Below are positions 7,548 to 15,229 of a stretch of DNA of 38,093 nucleotides, one piece after another. Numbering within the stretch: the stretch's first letter is position 1; each line of letters starts with the position of its first letter. Source of the stretch: Desulfuromusa sp. (GTDB lineage Bacteria > Desulfobacterota > Desulfuromonadia > Desulfuromonadales > Geopsychrobacteraceae); the NCBI GenBank assembly GCA_021157505.1, contig JAGGWI010000024.1, forward strand, positions 1 to 38,093. Direction: 5' to 3'. Position numbers and translations under genes: made by a program. The notes below the pieces were generated by a model, which did not search any database, was not told where the DNA came from, and worked only from the letters and a program-made list of their open reading frames with translations.

Positions 7548-9224
7548 TCACAGCCCCTTGAATACCTTCAGCAGATGAGGAACCAGTTGTTTTTTACGTG
7601 AAAGCACCCCTTTCAAGCGGTAGATATTCTCTGCTTCCTGAGGATAACCGATAATCAGCGGCAACTCACTCGGTCCGGCTGTCAATAACAAACTATTTTC
7701 CAGCACAATATCGGTGACCAATAGTGCCGCCAGCTCATAATTCTTTTCTTTCTGGATTTTCAGTAATTCAGCCATTAGTTCATTCTGGCGCTGGTAGAAG
7801 GAATGAAAATTGACCACTTCGACCTGCCCTAAACCTAGCAGATAGTCACCAACTCCGTACTCTTTGAAATCGGTAAAAATCAATTTCCTGACTGGAGTAC
7901 CACTGGCCATGGGACTTCCGGCAGCAAACAACTGAGAGCCAAACTCCCGATGATCCAACCCGGAGATCTCTTCCAACCAGGGAACCAGTTTGCGATCAAT
8001 TTCTGTGGTGGTGGGTGATTTCAAGATAACCGTATCAGAAAGTAATCCAGCCAGCAGCAAGCCGGCAATTTTCTTCTCAGGTTCAATCCCGGCTTGTTGA
8101 TAGAGAGTTGACACCAGAGAGCAGGTACTTCCAAGGGGTTGATTTATGAACTTGATCGGTAAATCAGTATGAAAGTTGCCGAGGCGGTGATGATCAATAA
8201 CCTCTATAATTTCAACCTTATCGGCTCCTGGAACCGCTTGTGCCAATTCATTATGATCAACCAGAATCAGCTTGATCGGTGATTTTTTTAATAAGTGGCT
8301 CTTGGTTGCAACACCTTCTACCCGGCCATCAGCAGAACAGACAATGGCCCCCGATCGTTTTCCATGAATTAATTTCAAACGGAGATCTTCGAGTAAGTCA
8401 TTTGGCTTCACCACCAAAAAATCAGCTTCAGCCAGAAGTCCAACCGGGGTTGCCATCCGTGTCAACCAGACACAGTTGGCCGTATCGTAGTGACTTACCA
8501 GGATGGAGACATTATTTTCAGCCGCAAGGGCGAGCAGTTTCTCATCAACAGATGATCCTCCTGAAATAATCAATAAACGGACCCCGGCGGCAACGGCAAG
8601 ACGTTGAATCCCGGGACGATCGCCGGTAATGAGAATTGTTTTTTCGGGGATAATTTCTTCGACCCAGCGACTGAAACTTGCTTCACGCCTGGCACCCACA
8701 TGAAGATCCAGCTCTTCTAACTGCTCAGGATTTGACAAATGTTGTGCTGTCGCACCAAGGCAACACTGAATCGAGCTGATCGAGGCACGAATACGCCGCA
8801 TTTTTTCCGGTTCAGTTGGCACCAGAAAAAACTCCGTAGCTTGCTTTAACAGCAACAGACCCTTTGCTTGCCCGGTATCATCAACCACAGGAAGTATCCG
8901 GATACGGTGCCGATGATAAAGCTCCATCGCTTTCGACATTGGCTCTGATTGATGAATTGAGATCACCTTTTCAGTGACAACATCTTTGATCCGGGGATGG
9001 ACATCGGTGAGTAATTTGGGAACATCAACTTCTAGATGGTCCAGTACATATTGGGTCTGATAATTGATTGTTCCGGCTCTGGCCGCTCTGACTCCCGTCA
9101 GTCCCTGCTGACGACACAACTCTGCATAGGCGATTGCGCTGCAAATCGAATCTGAATCCGGGTTTCGGTGACCAATCACAAAAATCTTATCAGCTTCCTG
9201 CACGGTAGCCCTTTCCCGGTTCAT
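7548..9224 (-). CDS. Manganese-dependent inorganic pyrophosphatase with CBS/DRTGG insert
   Basis: This 558-residue family II pyrophosphatase (DHH superfamily) hydrolyses pyrophosphate to two phosphates in the cytoplasm. The catalytic half begins with GHRNPDSDSI (18-27; H19, D23 and D25 as metal ligands). After the insert it resumes with VDHN (322-325) and the DHH motif (344-346), then the DHHA2 domain to the end. Between them (about 70-315) lie a CBS motif, a DRTGG domain (about 195-270) and a second CBS motif. In characterised CBS pyrophosphatases these bind adenine nucleotides and switch activity. The length matches the regulated subfamily rather than the roughly 310-residue simple form. 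It converges with the candidate small RNA and diverges from the ArsR gene. No clear ribosome-binding site is seen. Confidence 0.9.
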   Translation of the reverse strand: MNRERATVQEADKIFVIGHRNPDSDSICSAIAYAELCRQQGLTGVRAARAGTINYQTQYVLDHLEVDVPKLLTDVHPRIKDVVTEKVISIHQSEPMSKAMELYHRHRIRILPVVDDTGQAKGLLLLKQATEFFLVPTEPEKMRRIRASISSIQCCLGATAQHLSNPEQLEELDLHVGARREASFSRWVEEIIPEKTILITGDRPGIQRLAVAAGVRLLIISGGSSVDEKLLALAAENNVSILVSHYDTANCVWLTRMATPVGLLAEADFLVVKPNDLLEDLRLKLIHGKRSGAIVCSADGRVEGVATKSHLLKKSPIKLILVDHNELAQAVPGADKVEIIEVIDHHRLGNFHTDLPIKFINQPLGSTCSLVSTLYQQAGIEPEKKIAGLLLAGLLSDTVILKSPTTTEIDRKLVPWLEEISGLDHREFGSQLFAAGSPMASGTPVRKLIFTDFKEYGVGDYLLGLGQVEVVNFHSFYQRQNELMAELLKIQKEKNYELAALLVTDIVLENSLLLTAGPSELPLIIGYPQEAENIYRLKGVLSRKKQLVPHLLKVFKGL

Positions 9225-9318
9225 GGCAAGGCTTGAAATTTGGCTGCCATGTTTCCATATTTAGAACGTTATTAAAACTGTTAGCGGTGGTAATTATCTC
9301 ACTGAAAACAATCATCTC

Positions 9319-9347
9319 TTGACGAAAAAGTGTCTTGCTATTAATAT
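9319..9347 (+). promoter_or_regulatory. Likely promoter of the arsR-type gene
   Basis: TTGACG at 9319-9324 and TAATAT at 9342-9347 are separated by 17 bp, close to sigma-70 consensus, 33 bases before the start codon. Confidence 0.55.
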
Positions 9348-9350
9348 CCA

Positions 9351-9365
9351 TATATTCAAAATATA
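9351..9365. promoter_or_regulatory. Candidate ArsR operator
   Basis: TATATT-CAA-AATATA is a perfect 6-3-6 palindrome between the -10 element and the ribosome-binding site. ArsR/SmtB repressors bind AT-rich palindromes overlapping their own promoters, so autorepression is a reasonable inference. Confidence 0.45.
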
Positions 9366-9379
9366 CTAAGGAGTTTACT

Positions 9380-9697
9380 ATGACCGAAGCAACTGAAAAA
9401 CAACCGTTTGAATCTGATCATAGCTGTGATCGGGAATCGGAAATCCTGAAAGTTCTAGGTCATCCAATTCGCCTGAAGATAGTTGCAGGGTTGATGTCAC
9501 AATCGTGTAATGTTAAAAAAATATGGGAATGTCTCTCTCTTCCCCAGGCTACTGTCTCCCAACACCTCGCACTCCTGAAAAACAAAAATATTATTACTGG
9601 GCGACGTGAAGGGGTTGAAGTTTACTACCAGGTCACATCACCCGAAGCGATTCGGATTGTCGATGCTATTTTTGGTGATTCCTTTTCTTGTCATTAG
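9380..9697 (+). CDS. ArsR/SmtB-family transcriptional repressor
   Basis: This 105-residue winged-helix protein starts at 9380, where AAGGAG lies eight bases upstream; a longer in-frame start at 9335 has no such site. The fold is seen from KVLGHPIRLKIVAGL (about 24-38) and the recognition helix QATVSQHLALLKNK (56-69). The wing follows at about 71-86. Cysteines lie at 16, 43, 51 and 104. C43 and C51 flank the segment where ArsR itself carries its CVC metal site, but with a seven-residue gap, so the inducer may be another metal or a thiol-reactive species. No transporter, reductase or other target gene is adjacent on this strand; it is monocistronic with its own terminator. Confidence 0.85.
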   Translation: MTEATEKQPFESDHSCDRESEILKVLGHPIRLKIVAGLMSQSCNVKKIWECLSLPQATVSQHLALLKNKNIITGRREGVEVYYQVTSPEAIRIVDAIFGDSFSCH

Positions 9698-9706
9698 CCT
9701 CCAGTT

Positions 9707-9756
9707 AAATCAACAAAAAACGGCCGTCTATATAGACGGCCGTTTTTTGTTGATTT
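9707..9756. terminator. Bidirectional terminator, 50-bp perfect palindrome
   Basis: Each 25-base arm (9707-9731 and 9732-9756) is the exact reverse complement of the other. It has a GC core CGGCCGTC and A6/T6 flanks, so each strand gives a hairpin followed by a T-run. It serves the ArsR-type gene (+) and the tautomerase gene (-), ending 10 bases from each. Confidence 0.92.
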
Positions 9757-9766
9757 GAACATTAAT

Positions 9767-9964
9767 TTACTTACCGGAACGAATTGTCGCTACGGTTTTC
9801 CCACGGATGCCCCAATTTTCCGCGGCAATTTCCTCGATAATAACGTGAGTCGCTTCAGGGTTTTTACCTAAAACCTCCTTCATAACGACAGTAATCCGCT
9901 CCATCAATTCTTCTTTTTTCTCAGCACTGATCCCTTCAAGTGCACGTACAGTAACTACTGGCAT
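9767..9964 (-). CDS. 4-oxalocrotonate tautomerase family protein
   Basis: This 65-residue protein starts at 9964, where AAAGGAGG lies 7 bases upstream; the in-frame extension to 9994 is discarded. After Met removal the N-terminal Pro (MPVVTV) would be the catalytic base of the tautomerase superfamily. The length matches 4-oxalocrotonate tautomerase and its DmpI/YdcE relatives, which act as small oligomers. Residues RTG/WGIRGK near the C-terminus (about 51-57) sit where substrate-binding residues usually lie. No aromatic meta-cleavage genes are nearby, so the physiological substrate is unknown. It ends at the palindromic terminator shared with the arsR-type gene. Confidence 0.88.
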   Translation of the reverse strand: MPVVTVRALEGISAEKKEELMERITVVMKEVLGKNPEATHVIIEEIAAENWGIRGKTVATIRSGK

Positions 9965-10049
9965 TTCACAGCCTCCTTTCAACACACTTTGCAAACAGAA
10001 TAATCTAAGTATAGCCCGATAATGTAAAAATCAATAGTCAAATCATTCG

Positions 10050-10193
10050 AACAGGGTGTTGAAAAACGTTTTCGAGGGCTTGAGTGCAAGGCGAAAATTG
10101 CCGAAAAAGCGCAGTTTTCAACCAGTAAATGAGCATTTTGAGGCAATTTTCAACACAGCAATCGCAACGCAGATAGTTTTTCAACAGCCTGTT
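10050..10193. repeat. 144-bp inverted-repeat element (AACAGG-TGTTGAAAAAC ends)
   Basis: The left end AACAGGGTGTTGAAAAAC (10050-10067) is the reverse complement of the right end GTTTTTCAACAGCCTGTT (10176-10193) with two mismatches. Internal segments (GGCGAAAATTGCC, and GAGGCAATTTTCAAC later) also pair. No coding capacity fits a transposase. The end sequence is of a kind I recall as a dispersed repeat in Desulfuromonadales and relatives. It is distinct from the CTAG elements further right. It lies between the tautomerase gene and the methyltransferase 3' end. Confidence 0.7.
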
Positions 10194-10289
10194 AAATCAC
10201 TGCGGCATATCGATTCTTGTTTTTTTACCGGGCTGACTTTTTTACACAAAGCGAGGTTAAAGCAATAGACCCTCACAGCCTTAAACGAT

Positions 10290-11189
10290 TCAATTAACTT
10301 TATAATGGAGTATATTCAAGCCTTTATCCAGATTTTCTTCAGGGAATCGGTCATCTGAATAATAAATCTGTAACAATTGAGCTTTCTGACAAAATTTTGT
10401 GACCAGCTGCCGGACACCTTCAGGAACCAAGTGCGGACTACTCATGCAAAACAGAATTTCGCCACCGGGTTTCAACAATAGTGGTAATTTTTGAACTAAT
10501 TTAGGCCAATCCCGTTGCGGTTGAAAGCTATCCCCCTGCGCAGCCGGAGGGTCACAGATAATCAGCTCAAATGGTGCCAGTCGGCGTAATTTACTGAAAC
10601 TGCGAAATACTTCCAGCGGTAAAAAACTGGCTTTCCGCAAATCCAGATTATTAAGTTGATGGTTGAGACGACCCAGCTGAAGAGCCCCTTTGTTCATATC
10701 AAGATTGACAACCTGCGCTGCCCCGGAAGATATAGCGACAACAGAAAAACTACAGCTGTAAGCAAAAAGGTTAAGAACCTTTTTACCCGCCGCTATCTCC
10801 GACACCAATCTCCGACCCTGAGCCATATCGGGGAAAAACCCGATATTTTGTGCTCCATTCAGACGCAAACGATATTTTAACCCGGCCTCAACCGCATTGA
10901 CCTTATCTGGCAGCTCACCAAACAGGAGACGGCTGGGAGAATCCCGCAAATATCGTTCCTGGAGAATGATCGCCTCAACAGCAGTAATTTGCGCACACAA
11001 CTGCTTAATCAGCGCTGCAAGCCACCCTTCATCCCTTGGAGAATGTAGCGTTATTAAAACAACGGGCTTAAACCAGTCAATCACAAGATCCTCATACCCG
11101 GGGAAACAATGGCCACGGCCATGAAACAAGCGAGAGGACTCGTTTCCAGAACAATCACTTTTATTAATTTCGTTTTTAATCAATTCCAT
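10290..11189 (-). CDS. Class I SAM-dependent methyltransferase, RlmI-like catalytic domain
   Basis: In this 299-residue protein the region from about 95 to the end is the Rossmann methyltransferase core. Motif I is NLFAYSCSFS (140-149), where the RlmI/YccW family usually has NLFAYTGGFS. An acidic residue (LDMNKG) follows motif II and CDPPA (about 213-217) is motif IV. It lacks the N-terminal PUA domain of full RlmI. The family methylates rRNA bases (23S C1962 for RlmI), but the target here is not determined. The Gly-to-Cys change in motif I is unusual yet leaves the rest intact. The ribosome-binding site is weak. The gene diverges from the DUF3014 gene. Confidence 0.78.
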   Translation of the reverse strand: MELIKNEINKSDCSGNESSRLFHGRGHCFPGYEDLVIDWFKPVVLITLHSPRDEGWLAALIKQLCAQITAVEAIILQERYLRDSPSRLLFGELPDKVNAVEAGLKYRLRLNGAQNIGFFPDMAQGRRLVSEIAAGKKVLNLFAYSCSFSVVAISSGAAQVVNLDMNKGALQLGRLNHQLNNLDLRKASFLPLEVFRSFSKLRRLAPFELIICDPPAAQGDSFQPQRDWPKLVQKLPLLLKPGGEILFCMSSPHLVPEGVRQLVTKFCQKAQLLQIYYSDDRFPEENLDKGLNILHYKVN

Positions 11190-11301
11190 CGGCTGAACTT
11201 AATAGAAAATAAAAAAAGTTTACTGATAATCCAAATAATCACTGGAAATGGCAAAATAAACTGGTCATAATAGAGTATATTGCCATAAGGGAGAACCGCT
11301 A

Positions 11302-12144
11302 ATGAATAAAACAAATCTGCTTATCTTTATTTTACTGGTGTTCCTTGGGGGACTGGTCATAGCAATTTATTTTCAGAGTCAACCAGTCTCAGAACCGTTG
11401 CCACTGGAAACTCATCCAGTCCCGGCACCTGAACCGATTAAAAATCCTATTGTCCACTATCCGGTTCCGGAACCAACAACGACCCCGGCAGTAATACCAC
11501 CTGAACAGAATGATACAAAAACAGAGTCGGTCGATCAGCAACTTTCAGAAACCACACCCCCGGTGCAAAAAAATGATAAAAACTTTCAAGTAGCACTCAC
11601 AAATTCACTCAGCAACCAAACAGACCATAAGCTGCTACAGATGGAAAACTTCATCCAGAGGTTTGTGGTCACTATTGACAACCTTCCAGAAAGACGTTTA
11701 CCAAGAGCTCACCTGCCGATCAAAGCTCCGGGAGGGAAGTTTCTGGTTGCGGGAACCCCTGAAGCACCTCAAACCAGCAGTAGGAACTATAAACGCTATA
11801 GTATCTACATAACCCTATTGGAATCCCTCGATCGAGATCTGACGCTCAAATTTTATGCCTATTTTTACCCATTATTTCAAACAGCTTATGAGCAATTAGG
11901 CTATAAAAATGCTTATTTCAATGACCGACTGGTCTATGTGATTGATCACCTGCTGGCAGTCCCAAATCCACCAGATCCGATTCAACTCGCTCAACCGGCT
12001 GTCCTTTTCACTTATGCAGACCCAACTCTGGAGAACCTTTCATCCGGTCAAAAAATCCTGCTCCGTTTAGGTTCGGAACAGAGGGTTAAAGTCCTTAAAA
12101 TTTTAAAAAGTTATCGAGGAGAACTGACAAGTTCACATCCCTGA
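11302..12144 (+). CDS. DUF3014 membrane-anchored protein
   Basis: This 280-residue protein has an N-terminal membrane anchor (about 6-25), a long Pro/Glu/Thr-rich linker (27-90) and a C-terminal globular domain. Conserved DUF3014 features include FVVTIDNLPERRLPR (about 121-135), YPLFQTAYEQLGY and FNDRLVYVIDHLL. The function of the family is unknown; the architecture places the domain in the periplasm, tethered at a distance from the membrane. GGGAG lies eight bases before the ATG. It is monocistronic and ends at an intrinsic terminator. Confidence 0.85.
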   Translation: MNKTNLLIFILLVFLGGLVIAIYFQSQPVSEPLPLETHPVPAPEPIKNPIVHYPVPEPTTTPAVIPPEQNDTKTESVDQQLSETTPPVQKNDKNFQVALTNSLSNQTDHKLLQMENFIQRFVVTIDNLPERRLPRAHLPIKAPGGKFLVAGTPEAPQTSSRNYKRYSIYITLLESLDRDLTLKFYAYFYPLFQTAYEQLGYKNAYFNDRLVYVIDHLLAVPNPPDPIQLAQPAVLFTYADPTLENLSSGQKILLRLGSEQRVKVLKILKSYRGELTSSHP

Positions 12145-12149
12145 AACAG

Positions 12150-12183
12150 AAAAGGCTCAACCGTTTCAAGTTGAGCCTTTTTT
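12150..12183 (+). terminator. Rho-independent terminator of the DUF3014 gene
   Basis: A 12-bp stem (12150-12161 with 12170-12181) with an 8-nt loop is followed by T residues. The A-run on the left side makes it usable on the minus strand too, for the small gene ending at 12191. Confidence 0.88.
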
Positions 12184-12190
12184 ATTTCTT

Positions 12191-12376
12191 TTATCCCCTG
12201 CGTTCCGTGCCCACATATTTACCACGCAGGGTACTTCTTATAGGATCCCTCCCAACCGTTATCCAACCAGTCGAACGTTCAAACTGATCAATTTCGCTCA
12301 TCACAATCAATTCATCGAGATTCTTTGAGGGAATCAAATTGATACGACCATCTTTATAGCGGACACGAATCAACAT
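12191..12376 (-). CDS. Small conserved protein of unknown function
   Basis: This is a 61-residue protein if started at the ATG at 12376, which has GGAG six bases upstream; in-frame extensions to 12388 or 12424 (TTG) lack good sites. The sequence begins MLIRVRYKDGRINLI and ends with GWITVGRDPIR followed by a basic tail. I recall similar small proteins with the pattern VRYKDG...LD.LI...F.RS.GW..VG.DP in deltaproteobacteria, but know no function. It follows the BioD/DRTGG ATPase gene by 44 bases on the same strand and is probably cotranscribed with it. Confidence 0.65.
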   Translation of the reverse strand: MLIRVRYKDGRINLIPSKNLDELIVMSEIDQFERSTGWITVGRDPIRSTLRGKYVGTERRG

Positions 12377-12420
12377 AGTTTTCTCCATAAAAACCTGATC
12401 GAAACAAGTTAAATCGAATT

Positions 12421-13515
12421 TCAATCCAGCAAAGCATCTATAGCATCAAAGTCAAAGCGTTTTTCTGCCAGATCAGTTATCAAGCTGATTTTGTGAGTAT
12501 CCTCGGCGGTCAGTTTTGACACATCATCTCTTATAATTTCGAAAACGGTTGACGATGTCCGTCTTGCAAACATATATGGGATTCCACTTCTATCAATAAT
12601 TTTTTGGGTAATGTGACTGACTGCCCCGATACCCGGAATAATGATGCCGGCGATCTTGTCACGATATTCTTCCATCTGGTACAGGTTCGAGAGTGTCACC
12701 AGCAGTTCATCTCGACTACTATTGACAATAATCAAAGAAGATTCCTGTAACAGTTCCACGACCCGTTGGGCTGACGCTGCACCAATCTGCACATTATGGA
12801 CTATTCTCTGACCCTGCTCTTCAGACGCAAATATTTCAATATCAAGAACACCTGCTATCCGGCGAATCGTAGGATTTGCCAAAATCGGGTGATAATTAAA
12901 TCCGCCGATCACCTGCACCCCCTCTTCCGCAAAAGCCATCTCCAGATATTTCAGTGTCTGTTCCCGTTTTTCCGGAATAATCTTGTTAACCAGAATCGCT
13001 TTGACCTTCGCCTGCTCTTTTTGAAACAGCGCCAGGTTCATCTGCACTGAATCGACAACATTACCCAGCCCTCCCCCGGTCACCATCAGGACCACCGCAC
13101 CGGTTTCTCTGGCTATTCTAGCATTATTACAACCAAACAGTGTACCTACACCGGTATGTCCAGCCCCCTCAATGATCAGAAAATCATTCTTGGCATCCAG
13201 CTCAGCAATGGCATCAAGCATCTGCTGAGCAATTTTATCCCGGTTTAAATCTCCATCCATGATGCGTCTCGTATCCCCTTGTTGTAAAACAAATGGGGAC
13301 ATGAGGGGCAGATCATCAAGCTGGTCAAAATATCGTGCCATGACCACGGCATCCTTATCTGCAAGAATACCTTGATATTCAACTGGTTTTGGACCAATAG
13401 GTTTGATAAAACCCACCCGATCATATTTTTTTTTGGCCATATGCATCAAAGAAAGACTGGTTGTCGTTTTACCGCTGTTCATTCCCGTTGCTGCTATAAA
13501 GACTTTACGTGCCAT
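12421..13515 (-). CDS. BioD-like P-loop ATPase with DRTGG domain
   Basis: This 364-residue protein starts with a dethiobiotin-synthetase-like P-loop domain (about 1-215). Walker A is GMNSGKTT (11-18), and IIEGAGHTGVG carries the segment seen in BioD-type nucleotidases. The C-terminal DRTGG domain spans about 220-330. The same pair of domains forms the N-terminal part of long (class II) phosphotransacetylases, but here they stand alone without a Pta catalytic domain. A separate short Pta is encoded at 27225. This may be a regulatory split partner, though that is inference. GGGAG lies about nine bases before the ATG. A small unknown gene follows in the same operon. Confidence 0.8.
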   Translation of the reverse strand: MARKVFIAATGMNSGKTTTSLSLMHMAKKKYDRVGFIKPIGPKPVEYQGILADKDAVVMARYFDQLDDLPLMSPFVLQQGDTRRIMDGDLNRDKIAQQMLDAIAELDAKNDFLIIEGAGHTGVGTLFGCNNARIARETGAVVLMVTGGGLGNVVDSVQMNLALFQKEQAKVKAILVNKIIPEKREQTLKYLEMAFAEEGVQVIGGFNYHPILANPTIRRIAGVLDIEIFASEEQGQRIVHNVQIGAASAQRVVELLQESSLIIVNSSRDELLVTLSNLYQMEEYRDKIAGIIIPGIGAVSHITQKIIDRSGIPYMFARRTSSTVFEIIRDDVSKLTAEDTHKISLITDLAEKRFDFDAIDALLD

Positions 13516-13658
13516 GTTTTAACTCCCGGTTATTTACTCTTCGGTTCCATATAGAATAATTTAATAAAAATGTCACGTGTTGATTTCATTTCAAGTAGAA
13601 CTTGTCATATTTGTTATGCTGTAAGAACTCAATCTTCAACATATACCCATGGGAGAGT

Positions 13659-13827
13659 CTAGGAGACTGTCGGACTATACGGGGCGAAGCGAAAATTTGG
13701 AGGTTTGAGAACAGATTTCGATACGTTTGCAGGCTCATAGCCATAGCTATGGGGCAAAAAGGAGTCGAAATATGGGCCAAACAACCGAATTTGCAGTCGG
13801 CTCATGGATAGTCCGACAGACTCCTAG
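13659..13827. repeat. CTAG-bounded foldback element, copy 1 (169 bp)
   Basis: Left end CTAGGAGACTGTCGGACTAT and right end ATAGTCCGACAGACTCCTAG are reverse complements over 20 bases. The whole element is one long imperfect hairpin: the left interior (GCGAAAATTTGG, ATTTCGA, CATAGC) is matched in order by the right interior around a CCATAGCTATGG centre. CTAG occurs at both edges, as expected for a 4-bp target duplication. It sits exactly between GGGAGAG (13651-13657) and the ATG at 13828. It has no transposase; it is MITE-like. Similar to the copy at 18767 throughout its length. Confidence 0.85.
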
Positions 13828-15220
13828 ATGAAAAGCTCAAGTATTCAGTTTACTAATCACTCCGGTTCGCTGCTTTCAGGAAGAATTGACCTTCCAGAAG
13901 ATGAAACACCGATTGCCTGGGCGCTGTTTGCACATTGCTTTACTTGCGGTAAAAGCCTCAAAGCCATCAGTCATATCAGTCGTGCGTTAACCCGGGAGAA
14001 AATCGCCGTCCTCAGATTTGATTTTATGGTCTAGGAGCCTGTCGGACATTACAAGAATCTACTGCGAAACCGTCTGATCAGTTCATATTCCCGTATATTT
14101 TCGACAAATAGCGGTGCTATTCGCTCTCAAATCTACGAAAATCTGCCCTCGACCAGTCGATTTCTCGTTACGATCCGCAAAGGCAGACAGACTCCTAGGC
14201 GAAAGTGAAGGTGATTTCTCCACTTCTAATCTCAGCTCCAATATGGAAGATCTGGTAGCAGCGGCAGATTGGTTAAAAAAACATTACCAAGCCCCCAGTA
14301 TCCTGGTCGGACATTCTTTTGGTGGAGCAGCTGTTTTACAGGTTGCACAGCATCTCCCTGAAGTTCGTGCCGTGGCAACAATCGCCGCACCGTTTGATCC
14401 AGGGCATATTACTCATCTTCTTAATGATGCTTTGCCAGATATCCAGAAACAAGGATATGCAAAAATCAAACTTGCCGGACGAGAATTTACTATTGGTAAA
14501 GAGTTTGTTAATGATCTGGAAACACATCAGTCTGAAGAGCGGATCAGATACTTGAACAGAGCACTGTTAGTGTTACATTCTCCCACGGATAAAACTGTCG
14601 ATATTAAAAATGCTCAGCTCATCTATCAAGCGGCAAAACACCCTAAATCATTCATTAGCCTTGATGTCGCCGATCACCTTCTCAGTCGAGAAAAAGATGC
14701 CCTCTATGCAGGCCAGATGATAGCAAATTGGGCCTGCCGATATCTGGACATGGAGGAACTAAAACAGAACAAGTCACACATCATTGATAACCGGGTTACA
14801 GTCAGAACCGACCAAGGGGGATTTTTTACCGAGGTCCATGCTAACGGCCACTCCTTGATTGCAGATGAACCTATCTCCTATGGTGGGACAGATCGTGGTC
14901 CGACCCCCTATGACTATCTTCTGGTTGCGCTTGGAACTTGTACCAGCATGACCATGCAAATGTACGCCAGAAGTAAAAAATGGCCGCTTGAATCGGTTGT
15001 CGTGCGCTTGCTCCACAATAAGATTCATGCTGAAGATTGCGCTGCCTGTGAAACAAAAAAAGGGAAGATTGACCGCTTTGAGCGTGAATTAGAACTGGAA
15101 GGAGATCTAAGTGATGAGCAGAGACAGCGACTGTTACAGATTGCAGACCGCTGCCCGGTGCACCGCACTATTCATTCAGAGTTGATCGTCGAAACAAAAT
15201 TAAAGGAAGAAAAATCCTGA
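13828..15220 (+). pseudogene. Interrupted bifunctional alpha/beta hydrolase-OsmC gene
   Basis: This is normally a single protein of about 400 residues: an N-terminal alpha/beta hydrolase fused to an OsmC peroxidase-like domain. The first piece (13828-14034) ends at a TAG inside the foldback element, after RFDFM. The second resumes at about 14196 with LGESEGDF in another frame and continues intact. The nucleophile motif GHSFGG lies near 14308-14325. The OsmC part has its two cysteines in GTCTSM and CPVH. Joining 14030 to 14194 restores the frame, with Val where the family usually has Gly. The second piece has an open frame from a GTG at 14114 within the element, but nothing shows it is translated. 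Another copy separates the ribosome-binding site from the ATG. The gene is therefore probably inactive as a full-length enzyme. Confidence 0.85.
14031..14198. repeat. CTAG-bounded foldback element, copy 2 (168 bp)
   Basis: The ends CTAGGAGCCTGTCGGAC and GGCAGACAGACTCCTAG are the family ends, and CTAG is present at both edges. The interior sequence is largely unlike copies 1 and 3, yet it also folds back: ATATTTTCG pairs with CGAAAATCT, GCGAAACCG-type sequence with its partner near 14155, and AATAGC-GGT-GCTATT forms the tip. It interrupts the alpha/beta hydrolase coding sequence; the TAG of its first CTAG is the stop codon of the first fragment. Confidence 0.82.
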
Positions 15221-15229
15221 AGTAAAATA

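Noticed and set aside
13602..13811. Open frames within foldback copy 1 (both strands)
   Set aside because: They follow the arms of an inverted repeat, have no ribosome-binding site, and differ from each other only as the hairpin dictates; they are not transposase fragments.
14114..15220. Second fragment of the hydrolase-OsmC gene as an independent gene starting inside the element
   Set aside because: The GTG at 14114 is in repeat sequence without a Shine-Dalgarno; the first 28 residues are not family sequence. Treated as part of the interrupted gene.
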